From Patescibacteria group bacterium (GTDB lineage Bacteria; Patescibacteriota; Minisyncoccia; Minisyncoccales; S141-161): a stretch of DNA of 6,748 bases. Positions 1 through 5,224 of the stretch are shown piece by piece (positions within the stretch are counted from its first letter, which is position 1; each line of letters starts with the position of its first letter). The notes below the pieces were generated by a model. It made no database searches and was not told the DNA's origin. It saw nothing but the letters and a program-made list of their open reading frames with translations. The position numbers were made by a program, and so were the translations under genes. The stretch lies in contig WFWQ01000032.1 in NCBI GenBank assembly GCA_015491015.1, positions 1-6,748 of the forward strand. The letters run 5' to 3'.

Positions 1-47
1 CACTTATACAGTGCCCACAAGACTTTTTCGAAGGTTTTGATTTTCAT
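1..47 (-). CDS. Possible 5' end of an unidentified divergent gene, cut by the window edge
   Basis: On the minus strand an ATG at 47-45 opens a frame of 15 codons, MKIKTFEKVLWALYK, that runs off the left edge without a stop. The composition looks like an ordinary amphipathic N-terminal helix, but it is too short to assign to a family. No Shine-Dalgarno site lies upstream on that strand, which matches the other genes here. If it is real, the gene is transcribed away from ykuK and shares the 48-322 intergenic region with it. The three plus-strand frames are also open for only 12-18 codons from the left edge, so a plus-strand gene tail cannot be excluded. Confidence 0.3.
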   Translation of the reverse strand, partial: MKIKTFEKVLWALYK

Positions 48-121
48 TATTTGATATAACTTAAGGGGGATTAAATCCACATTTCAATTCTAACTTAAAT
101 TTATTTTAACAAAAGGGAACA

Positions 122-145
122 AAATTTTCACGATCGTGAAAATTT
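122..145. promoter_or_regulatory. Perfect 24-bp palindrome, candidate operator
   Basis: The left half AAATTTTCACGA (122-133) is followed directly by its exact reverse complement (134-145), so all 12 base pairs match with no spacer. The G+C-bearing core is CACGATCGTG, flanked by A/T tracts. Two-fold symmetry of this length in a probable divergent intergenic region is typical of a binding site for a dimeric DNA-binding protein. The core resembles parS (TTTCACGTGAAA) but has extra central bases, so it is not parS. A hairpin role is less likely because there is no natural loop and no long T tract follows on either strand. The cognate protein is unknown. Confidence 0.5.
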
Positions 146-287
146 GGCGCAGTTGAGTTTTATTATTTTGTCAAGGAGTAAGGCTTTTGCATGTTTTTCC
201 TTTTGATTAACTTGGAAAAGGGGATTTTTAATATCTTCTTCAAAAGATTTCAAATTTTAACGTAAGATAATGCCGAAGTTTGAGGGG

Positions 288-316
288 TTGATTTTAAAGG
301 GAAGTTAGGTTAATTT
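288..316 (+). promoter_or_regulatory. Candidate promoter of ykuK, predicting a leaderless transcript
   Basis: TTGATT (288-293) and TAATTT (311-316) are separated by 17 bases. The -35 matches the sigma-70 consensus at 4 of 6 positions. The -10 matches at only 3 of 6 but keeps the TANNNT core. Six bases separate the -10 from the ATG at 323, so the expected transcription start is the A of the start codon. The same arrangement appears before infA. AT-richness makes chance matches common, so this is tentative. Confidence 0.35.
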
Positions 317-322
317 TAAAGT

Positions 323-823
323 ATGAAAAAGGGAGGATACTTTTATAATTTGACTAAAGGGTTTTTGAGTTTTGAAGAAGTAATAAAGGAGATAATTTCC
401 TGGATGGGAGAAAAGCCTAATTTTAAATATGAGGTAGTGGTGGGTTGCGATTCTTCTTCTCTTCAAGAGCCTTCTTTTCCCATTGTAGTGGTGGTGTGGA
501 GGAAAGGGCAAGGAGGAAGATTTTTTGTTAAGAAAGTAAAATATATAAGGAAGTTTTCTAACTGGAAAGAGAGAATCTTGCAAGAGGTTTATCTTTCTTG
601 TGATTTAGCTATAAGTCTAAAAAGCAGGTTAAAAGAAGAAATAGAAAAACTCAAATTAGCTTTAGATTTTGAGTTCAAATACATCCACGCTGATGTGGGA
701 GAATATGGAGCTACTAAAGATATGGTAAAAGAGGTAATTAACCTCATTAAAGGTTCAGGCTTTGAACCTAAAATTAAGCCTGAAGCCTTTGTGGCTTCAG
801 CGGTTGCAGATAGATACACTTAA
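323..823 (+). CDS. ykuK: YkuK-family (DUF458) RNase H-like protein
   Basis: This 166-residue protein matches the family of Bacillus subtilis YkuK, which has a predicted ribonuclease H fold; no substrate is established to my knowledge. Recognisable blocks are YNLTKGFLSFEEV near the N-terminus, VVVGCDSSS (residues 38-46), IHADVG (121-126) and the C-terminal KIKPEAFVASAVADRYT, which closely resembles the B. subtilis end. Asp43, Glu88, Asp124 and Asp163 sit where the acidic metal-binding residues of an RNase H-type active site could be; that role is inferred. There is no signal peptide or membrane segment. The ATG at 323 gives the family's usual N-terminus; no good Shine-Dalgarno site precedes it, although a purine run lies about 15 bases upstream. 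It leads the plus-strand series, 43 bases before alaS, and may be cotranscribed with it. Family assignment is firm; cellular role is unknown. Confidence 0.9.
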   Translation: MKKGGYFYNLTKGFLSFEEVIKEIISWMGEKPNFKYEVVVGCDSSSLQEPSFPIVVVVWRKGQGGRFFVKKVKYIRKFSNWKERILQEVYLSCDLAISLKSRLKEEIEKLKLALDFEFKYIHADVGEYGATKDMVKEVINLIKGSGFEPKIKPEAFVASAVADRYT

Positions 824-835
824 ATTTTAGAGTTG

Positions 836-863
836 TTAGTGGTTAGTTTTTAGTGGTTAGAAA
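836..863 (+). repeat. Heptad repeat TTAGNNN, four units, just upstream of alaS
   Basis: Four consecutive 7-base units begin with TTAG: TTAGTGG, TTAGTTT, TTAGTGG, TTAGAAA. Equivalently, the 11-mer TTAGTGGTTAG occurs twice, at 836-846 and 850-860. A further TTAG at 827-830 is out of phase. The array fills most of the 43-base gap between ykuK and alaS and ends three bases before the alaS ATG. It resembles the short tandem heptanucleotide repeats described in some bacterial intergenic regions; a function is not evident. Confidence 0.6.
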
Positions 864-866
864 ACA

Positions 867-2660
867 ATGAAGTCTCAAGAGCTAAGGGAAAAATTTTTAA
901 AATATTTTGAAAGCAAGGGGCACAAAGTAGTGCCTTCAAGTTCTTTAATTCCTTCAGATCCTTCAGTTCTTTTTACTACAGCTGGAATGCAACAGTTCAA
1001 AGAGTACTTTGTAGGTAAGCCTTCTCCTTATGGGAAAAGAGTAGCTTCAGTTCAAAAGTGTGTGAGAACTACAGATATTGAAGAAGTTGGAGATGAAACT
1101 CACCTTACCTTTTTTGAAATGTTGGGAAACTTTAGCTTTGGAGATTACTTTAAAAAAGAAGCTATCTCTTTTGCTTTTGAGTTTCTAACTCAAGAGTTGA
1201 ATTTGCCTTTAGAAAGGCTTTATTTCACTGTGTTTAAAGGTGAAGGAAACATACCTCCAGATGAAGAATCAGAAAAGATTTGGCAGGCTTTAGGTATCCC
1301 TAAAGAAAAGATTTTCAAATTTGGGATGGAAGATAATTTCTGGGGTCCTACTGGGAAGGAAGGCCCTTGTGGACCTACTACCGAAATTCATTATCAGGTT
1401 AAAGATCAACCTTGTTCTAAAGGGAATTTGTGCATTCCTAACTGTGAATGTGGAAGATTTGTAGAGATTTGGAACTTAGTTTTTAACGAATACTTCAAAG
1501 ATCAAAAAGGTAACTTTACTTTACTTTCTCAACAAGGAGTAGATACTGGGGCAGGTTTTGAAAGGATGCTTTTTATCTTGCAAAAGGAGGAGAATGTTTT
1601 TGATACCGATGTCTTTAAGCCTTTGCTGGAAATTTTACAATCTAAGCTTAAGGTTTCTAAATATTCTAACGAAGTTTTAAGGAGTTTAAGAATCATAGCA
1701 GATCACCTGAAGTCTTCTGCTTTTATAATTGCAGATGGAGTTTTACCTTCAAACTTAGAAAGAGGTTATGTTTTGAGGAGATTGATTAGAAGAGTTCTTT
1801 TACATTTTAAACTTTTGGATTTAGATTTTGATCTTATTCCTGCTTTAGTGGAAAGGATTGGCAAAATTTACGCTTCAAGTTATCCTGAAGTAAAGGAATG
1901 CCAAGAAAAGATTATCCAAGTTATTTCTTCAGAAAAAGAAAAGTTTAGTCAGGCTTTAAAGCGAGCTTTAACTCTTTTAGAGAAAATATCAAAAAAGCAA
2001 GATTTCATTTCTGGGAAAGAAGCTTTTGATCTCTACCAAACTTATGGTCTCCCTCCTGAGATCTTAAAAGAAATAGGAGAAAGATTTAATCTTAAAGTAG
2101 ATCTTAAAGGCTTTGAGGAAGCTAAAAAGGAACACCAGTTAATTTCTAAAAAAGGAGCTGAACAAAAATTTGGGGGAATAGGGAAAGATCCTACTTATGA
2201 AGCTACCAAGCTTCACACCGCCACTCATCTTTTACACCAAGCTTTAAGAGAAGTTTTAGGTACTCATATTAGACAGATGGGATCAGACATTACTCCAGAA
2301 AGATTAAGGTTTGATTTTACTCATCCTAAAAAGTTGACTTCTCAAGAACTCAAAAAAGTAGAAGATTTAGTCAACCAAAAGATTAAAGAAGACTTGAAAG
2401 TGATAAAAGAAGAGATGAGCTTGAAAGAGGCTTTAGAATCTGGAGCTTTAGCTTTCTTTAAAGAAAAGTATCCAGAAAGGGTAACCGTTTACTCTATTGG
2501 AGATTTTTCTAAAAACCCTCCTGAAATCTTTTCTAAAGAAATCTGCGGAGGACCACATGTGAAAAGAACTTCAGAGTTAGGCTACTTTAAGATTGTGAAA
2601 GAAGAAAGTGTTTCTGCAGGAGTAAGAAGAATTAGAGCTATCTTGATTTCTGAGGTATAA
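867..2660 (+). CDS. alaS: Alanine--tRNA ligase, compact form
   Basis: This cytoplasmic class II synthetase attaches alanine to tRNA-Ala. The 597 residues compare with about 875 in E. coli. The catalytic core is intact: SSSLIPSDPSVLFTTAGM (24-41), motif 2 region THLTFFEMLGNFSFGDYFK (78-96) and motif 3 GVDTGAGFERM (224-234). Cys183, 189, 193 and 195 form a cluster that could bind zinc, as in many AlaRS. The tRNA-recognition region includes PSNLERGYVLRRLIRR (294-309). The editing site keeps the zinc ligands HTATH (450-454) and CGGPH (560-564), followed by a typical domain end VSAGVRRIRA. The beta-barrel segment normally before HTATH, with its TPFYAESGGQ motif, is absent, and so is the C-terminal DHHA1 domain. 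The TAA at 2660 is a genuine end after a complete editing domain, so this is domain loss and not a frameshift. Similar short forms are, from memory, usual in CPR bacteria. Confidence 0.97.
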   Translation: MKSQELREKFLKYFESKGHKVVPSSSLIPSDPSVLFTTAGMQQFKEYFVGKPSPYGKRVASVQKCVRTTDIEEVGDETHLTFFEMLGNFSFGDYFKKEAISFAFEFLTQELNLPLERLYFTVFKGEGNIPPDEESEKIWQALGIPKEKIFKFGMEDNFWGPTGKEGPCGPTTEIHYQVKDQPCSKGNLCIPNCECGRFVEIWNLVFNEYFKDQKGNFTLLSQQGVDTGAGFERMLFILQKEENVFDTDVFKPLLEILQSKLKVSKYSNEVLRSLRIIADHLKSSAFIIADGVLPSNLERGYVLRRLIRRVLLHFKLLDLDFDLIPALVERIGKIYASSYPEVKECQEKIIQVISSEKEKFSQALKRALTLLEKISKKQDFISGKEAFDLYQTYGLPPEILKEIGERFNLKVDLKGFEEAKKEHQLISKKGAEQKFGGIGKDPTYEATKLHTATHLLHQALREVLGTHIRQMGSDITPERLRFDFTHPKKLTSQELKKVEDLVNQKIKEDLKVIKEEMSLKEALESGALAFFKEKYPERVTVYSIGDFSKNPPEIFSKEICGGPHVKRTSELGYFKIVKEESVSAGVRRIRAILISEV

Positions 2661-2685
2661 TTAAAAAAGGATAAAACTTTTCTTT

Positions 2686-3909
2686 ATGGCTTCAAAACAA
2701 TATTTAGATTTAACCTTAGAAAAAGAAGAAGAGATTCCCAAAGTAGAAATACCCTCTTCCAAAAGAGTTTCTAACTTTTCTTTTAAAAAAGTTTTTTACT
2801 TTTTAGCTGGCCTTTTGATTTTGTTCTTTTTTTATCTCCATTTCTTTAGCTTTAGAGCAGAGTTGCTTTTGAAAGTTAAATCTTTTCCAGTTTCAGCTAA
2901 AGAAGAAATTACTTTAACTAAAGATGGAGTTTTAGAATTAGCTAATTTTGTTTTACCTTTTAAAACCTTGGAAAAAGAGATAGAGATTTCTCAAGATTTC
3001 CCTTCCAGCTTAGTAGACAAAGCTACCAAAGCAGAAGGAATGGTTACAGTTTACAACTATTATTCAGTTACCCCTTTAGTTTTAGTTGCTCAAACTCGAT
3101 TTCTTTCTGCTGAAGGCAAACTTTTTAGATCTCCAGAGAAAATTGTTATTCCAGGAAAAAGGAAAGTAGGAGATAAGTGGGTTCCAGGGACAGTAAAAGT
3201 TAGGTTAGTGGCAGCTGAACCAGGAGAAGAATATAACATAGGTCCTACTACTTTTTCTATTCCTGGTTTAGCTTCTTCTCCAGCTTATACTTTGGTTTAT
3301 GCTAAGAGTGAAGAGCCTATGCGAGGAGGATTTTCAGGTAAAGGAAGGATGGTTTTGCAAGAAGATTTAGATAGGGCTCAAAAGGTTCTTAGAGAAAAAG
3401 TTGAAAAGGAAGCTTTGGTTTTTTTAGAAAAGTCTTTTCCTCAGTTTCTAATTATTACTAACTCTTTAACTGTGGAAGTTGTAGATTCTAAAAGCTCAGC
3501 TAGAGCGGGAGAGCTAAAAGAAAAGTTTACTTTCACTTTAAAAGCTAAAGTTAAAGCCTTAGGAATTAAAACAGAAGACCTTCAAAAGTTAGCTTTGTAT
3601 CTGCTTTCTCTTTCTGTGCCTGAGGGTAAGGAAGTTAGAAAGGAGGATCTTCAAACTCAATTAACTTTAGAAAAGGATTTGCAAGGTAACAAAAACTCTT
3701 TTAAAGCTTCTTTAATTGCAAGTTCTACTTTTTCAGAGCCTATAAAAGAAAGAGAATTAATTTTATCTCTTTTAGGCAAAAGCATAGCTGAAGCTAAGAT
3801 TTTGCTTTCTGAAAAGTTTGAAAAGGTTAAAATAAAGGTTTTTCCGTTTTGGCGCTATAGTTTGCCTTCTGATCCTAAAAAGATAAGAGTTAATTTAGTT
3901 CTTGACTGA
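2686..3909 (+). CDS. Membrane-anchored baseplate J-like family protein
   Basis: This 407-residue protein has a charged cytoplasmic-type N-terminus, one membrane segment (about 36-55, VFYFLAGLLILFFFYLHFFS) and a large domain predicted outside the membrane. The central region carries the family pattern MVTVYNYYSVTPLVLVAQTRFLS at 119-141, then GKLFR (144-148), a PGTVKV strand (167-172), and EPGEEYNIGPTTFSIPG at 178-194. This resembles phage baseplate J/gp47 proteins and the CPR proteins annotated under that name. The C-terminus (363-406) has LLGKSIAEAKILLSEKF, then PFWRYSLPSDP and a closing strand, which I recall as typical of the CPR version. A purine run (AAAAAAGG) ends about 15 bases before ATG 2686, too far for a normal Shine-Dalgarno site. 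It follows alaS by 25 bases and ends 28 bases before infA. It uses the only TGA stop in the window. Its function is unknown; no other phage or injection-system genes are nearby. Confidence 0.75.
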   Translation: MASKQYLDLTLEKEEEIPKVEIPSSKRVSNFSFKKVFYFLAGLLILFFFYLHFFSFRAELLLKVKSFPVSAKEEITLTKDGVLELANFVLPFKTLEKEIEISQDFPSSLVDKATKAEGMVTVYNYYSVTPLVLVAQTRFLSAEGKLFRSPEKIVIPGKRKVGDKWVPGTVKVRLVAAEPGEEYNIGPTTFSIPGLASSPAYTLVYAKSEEPMRGGFSGKGRMVLQEDLDRAQKVLREKVEKEALVFLEKSFPQFLIITNSLTVEVVDSKSSARAGELKEKFTFTLKAKVKALGIKTEDLQKLALYLLSLSVPEGKEVRKEDLQTQLTLEKDLQGNKNSFKASLIASSTFSEPIKERELILSLLGKSIAEAKILLSEKFEKVKIKVFPFWRYSLPSDPKKIRVNLVLD

Positions 3910-3930
3910 GGTTTAAATTTTATCTAATAT
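3902..3930 (+). promoter_or_regulatory. Candidate promoter of infA and the ribosomal protein cluster
   Basis: TTGACT (3902-3907, 5 of 6 to consensus) and TAATAT (3925-3930, 4 of 6) are separated by 17 bases. Seven bases remain before the ATG at 3938, so transcription would start at or one base before the start codon. The -35 overlaps the last codons and TGA stop of the upstream gene, so that part is also constrained by coding. TATAGT at 3928-3933 is an alternative -10 with a less favourable 20-base spacer. Geometry matches the candidate before ykuK. Confidence 0.4.
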
Positions 3931-3937
3931 AGTAAAG

Positions 3938-4165
3938 ATGTCATCTGAAAAGAAAGCTAAAGGAAAGAAAGTTGAAGGTATAGTAATAGAAAGTTTACCT
4001 AATGCAACTTTTAAAGTTAGATTAGAAGAGGAAGATAGAGAAATTTTAGCCCATCTTGCAGGCAAACTTAGAATTTATAAGATTAAGATTCTTCCTGGAG
4101 ATAAAGTTTTAGTTGAGCTTTCTCCTTATGATGAAAGTCGAGGGAGAATTGTCTATAGGCTTTAA
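3938..4165 (+). CDS. infA: Translation initiation factor IF-1
   Basis: This 75-residue single OB-fold protein binds the A site of the small ribosomal subunit during initiation with IF-2 and IF-3. Conserved blocks are [19 protein letters not shown] (12-30), [10 protein letters not shown] (36-45), [17 protein letters not shown] (49-65) and the end RGRIVYRL. Length is near the usual 70-72 residues, the excess being a short lysine-rich N-terminus ([11 protein letters not shown]). The ATG at 3938 is chosen because it gives the expected short lead-in and lies just after the upstream stop; no Shine-Dalgarno site is visible. It opens the conserved infA-rpmJ-rpsM-rpsK-rpsD-rpoA order and ends 20 bases before rpmJ. 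The gene normally found upstream, map, is replaced here by the J-like membrane protein. Confidence 0.97.
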   Translation: MSSEKKAKGKKVEGIVIESLPNATFKVRLEEEDREILAHLAGKLRIYKIKILPGDKVLVELSPYDESRGRIVYRL

Positions 4166-4185
4166 AAATAATTTTTGAAAGTTTA

Positions 4186-4302
4186 ATGAAAGTTCAACCT
4201 TCAGTTAAAAAGAGATGCAGAGACTGCAAGATTGTAAGGAGGAAAGGTAGAGTTTATGTGATTTGCAAAAAGAATCCGAGGCATAAGCAAAGGCAAGGTT
4301 AA
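4186..4302 (+). CDS. rpmJ: 50S ribosomal protein bL36
   Basis: This 38-residue protein begins [20 protein letters not shown] and ends NPRHKQRQG. It is a small zinc-ribbon protein of the large subunit. The four ligands of the zinc-bearing form are all present: Cys11, Cys14, Cys27 and His33. Length and ending match the usual 37-38 residues. The start at 4186 gives the standard MKV opening. GAAAG lies a few bases upstream but is at best a weak ribosome-binding site. Its position between infA and rpsM is the canonical one, with gaps of 20 and 18 bases. The possession of the Cys/His set suggests zinc was not limiting enough to select the ligand-free paralogue. Confidence 0.97.
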   Translation: MKVQPSVKKRCRDCKIVRRKGRVYVICKKNPRHKQRQG

Positions 4303-4320
4303 AATTTTATTTTTACTATT

Positions 4321-4710
4321 ATGGTTAGAATTGCAGGTGTAGACATTCCTGACAACAAAAAAATTTGGGTAGCTTTAACCTATATTTATGGAATTGGGAG
4401 GACATCGAGTTTTAAGATTTTAAGAAAAGCTAAGGTTAATCCTGAACTTAAGACTTCGCAGCTTTCTTCTGAAGATTTTAACAAGATCCAAAGTATAATA
4501 GAAAAAGAATATGAAATTGAAGGTAAGCTTAGAAAAAAACAAAAAGATGATATCCAAAGGTTAAAAGATATTCATTGTTGGAGAGGAATAAGGCATATTA
4601 AAGGGTTGCCAGTAAGAGGGCAAAATACCCGGATTAACTCTCGAACAGTTAGAGGTAATGTGAGAAGAACAGTTACTTCTGGGAGGAAGCCACCTCCATC
4701 TCCAAAGTAA
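4321..4710 (+). CDS. rpsM: 30S ribosomal protein uS13
   Basis: This 129-residue small-subunit head protein contacts the P-site tRNA and forms a bridge to the large subunit. It opens with the conserved VRIAGVDIPDNKKIWVALTY and YGIGRTSS (23-30). The family signature RGIRHIKGLPVRGQ is at 88-101. The C-terminus RTVRGNVRRTV, ending GRKPPPSPK, is about 10 residues longer than E. coli S13 and resembles tails I recall from CPR bacteria; such tails reach toward the tRNA. The highly conserved RGQRT is RGQNT here. The start is fixed by the universal MxRIAGV opening. There is no Shine-Dalgarno site in the 18-base AT-rich gap after rpmJ, which is also too short for an E. coli-type S4-binding pseudoknot leader. 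Confidence 0.97.
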   Translation: MVRIAGVDIPDNKKIWVALTYIYGIGRTSSFKILRKAKVNPELKTSQLSSEDFNKIQSIIEKEYEIEGKLRKKQKDDIQRLKDIHCWRGIRHIKGLPVRGQNTRINSRTVRGNVRRTVTSGRKPPPSPK

Positions 4711-4715
4711 TTTTG

Positions 4716-4734
4716 TTTATTTTTTAAAAATAAA
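4716..4734. repeat. AT-only inverted repeat in the rpsM-rpsK gap
   Basis: TTTATTTTT (4716-4724) and AAAAATAAA (4726-4734) are perfect inverted copies around a single central T. The stem has no G or C, so a stable RNA hairpin or terminator is unlikely. It lies in a 58-base AT-rich gap, the longest inside this cluster, 34 bases before the rpsK start. It could simply reflect composition, or act as an UP-element-like tract. Confidence 0.3.
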
Positions 4735-4768
4735 ATTTGGATGTATTTATATTTAAATTTCTAAATCT

Positions 4769-5221
4769 ATGGGAAAGACAAGAGTAGCGGTAAAAACTGG
4801 ATTAGAACTTCTTAAAGAATCGGAAAAGATTTCTGAAGCTTTAAAGAGAGCAGGCAGAATCAAAACCAAAAAGAAGATTAAGGAGGCAAGGATTTATATT
4901 ACTTCCACCTACAACAATACCATAATGACTTTAACTGATCTTCAAGGAAATACTTTAGCCTGGGCTTCAGCTGGTTCTTTAGGATTTAAAGGCACAAAGA
5001 AAGGCACTCCTTATGCTGCTTCTAAAGTAGCTGAGTTTATTGCAGAGTTTTCTAAACACGCTAACATTGAAAAGTTTGAAGTTTATGTCAAAGGAGTAGG
5101 GCCAGGAAGAGATTCAGCTTTAAGAGTTTTAGCTGCTAAAGGTTTAGATATTTACTTAATTAAAGATGTAACTCCTATTCCTCACAACGGTCCAACTCCT
5201 CCTAAGGAAAGAAGAGTATAA
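4769..5221 (+). CDS. rpsK: 30S ribosomal protein uS11 with N-terminal extension
   Basis: This 150-residue protein of the small-subunit platform compares with about 129 in E. coli. The conserved body starts near residue 40: ARIYITSTYNNTIMTLTD (40-57), WASAGSLGFKGTKKGTPYAA (65-84), VYVKGVGPGRDSALRVLAAK (105-124) and the end IKDVTPIPHNGPTPPKERRV. The HNG at 139-141 corresponds to the site where E. coli S11 carries an isoaspartate; the following residues, usually CRPPK, are PTPPK here. Aligning YNNTIM with E. coli FNNTIV leaves about 21 extra N-terminal residues, rich in charge and likely helical (MGKTRVAVKTGLELLKESEK at the start). I recall a comparable extension in Microgenomates. The ATG at 4769 is the first in frame after a TAA at 4762; no Shine-Dalgarno site is visible. 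The stop is one codon away from the rpsD start. Confidence 0.96.
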   Translation: MGKTRVAVKTGLELLKESEKISEALKRAGRIKTKKKIKEARIYITSTYNNTIMTLTDLQGNTLAWASAGSLGFKGTKKGTPYAASKVAEFIAEFSKHANIEKFEVYVKGVGPGRDSALRVLAAKGLDIYLIKDVTPIPHNGPTPPKERRV

Positions 5222-5224
5222 TCT

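Larger units (their letters stand above)
48..322. other. Non-coding intergenic region, probably between divergent genes
   Basis: No convincing gene is seen here. It is very AT-rich and holds a perfect palindrome at 122-145, a weak stem of CCTTTT (199-204) with AAAAGG (216-221), and a promoter-like pair at 288-316. A 24-codon frame opens at ATG 191 and stops at 265, with AAGGAG at 173-178 upstream. It is too short and unconserved-looking to call as a gene and is discussed as a finding. If the minus-strand start at 47 is real, this region holds the control elements of two divergent units. Confidence 0.6.

Noticed and set aside
122..145. The palindrome as a parS site or rho-independent terminator
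   Set aside because: parS has a CACGTG centre, while this has CACGATCGTG, which shifts the half-sites. As a terminator it lacks a loop and a following T tract, and no gene is known to end there.
203..232. TTGATT, 18 bases, TTTAAT as an alternative ykuK promoter
   Set aside because: The -10 matches 5 of 6, but the region is so AT-rich that such pairs are expected. It overlaps a weak stem-loop and fits less well with the pattern shared by ykuK and infA. It remains possible.
305..819. Minus-strand open frames opposite ykuK (305-583 and 589-819)
   Set aside because: They are antisense shadows of a clearly conserved plus-strand gene and show no family features or plausible start context.
2641..2685. 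Frameshift or premature stop as the cause of the short AlaRS
   Set aside because: The protein ends after a complete editing domain with a normal closing VSAGVRRIRA, and the following 25 bases lead straight into the next gene, leaving no remnant of a DHHA1 domain.
3907..3909. TGA recoding as glycine (Gracilibacteria/Absconditabacteria code)
   Set aside because: Readthrough here would add only six more codons before a TAA, so this one codon is not decisive. However, no in-frame TGA occurs in the roughly 1,900 other codons, which argues strongly for the standard code.
2656..5222. Perfect TATAAT hexamers at 2656-2661 and 5217-5222
   Set aside because: Both arise from a final GTA codon, TAA stop and following T. 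Neither has a -35 at 16-18 bases, and the second lies only two bases before the rpsD ATG.
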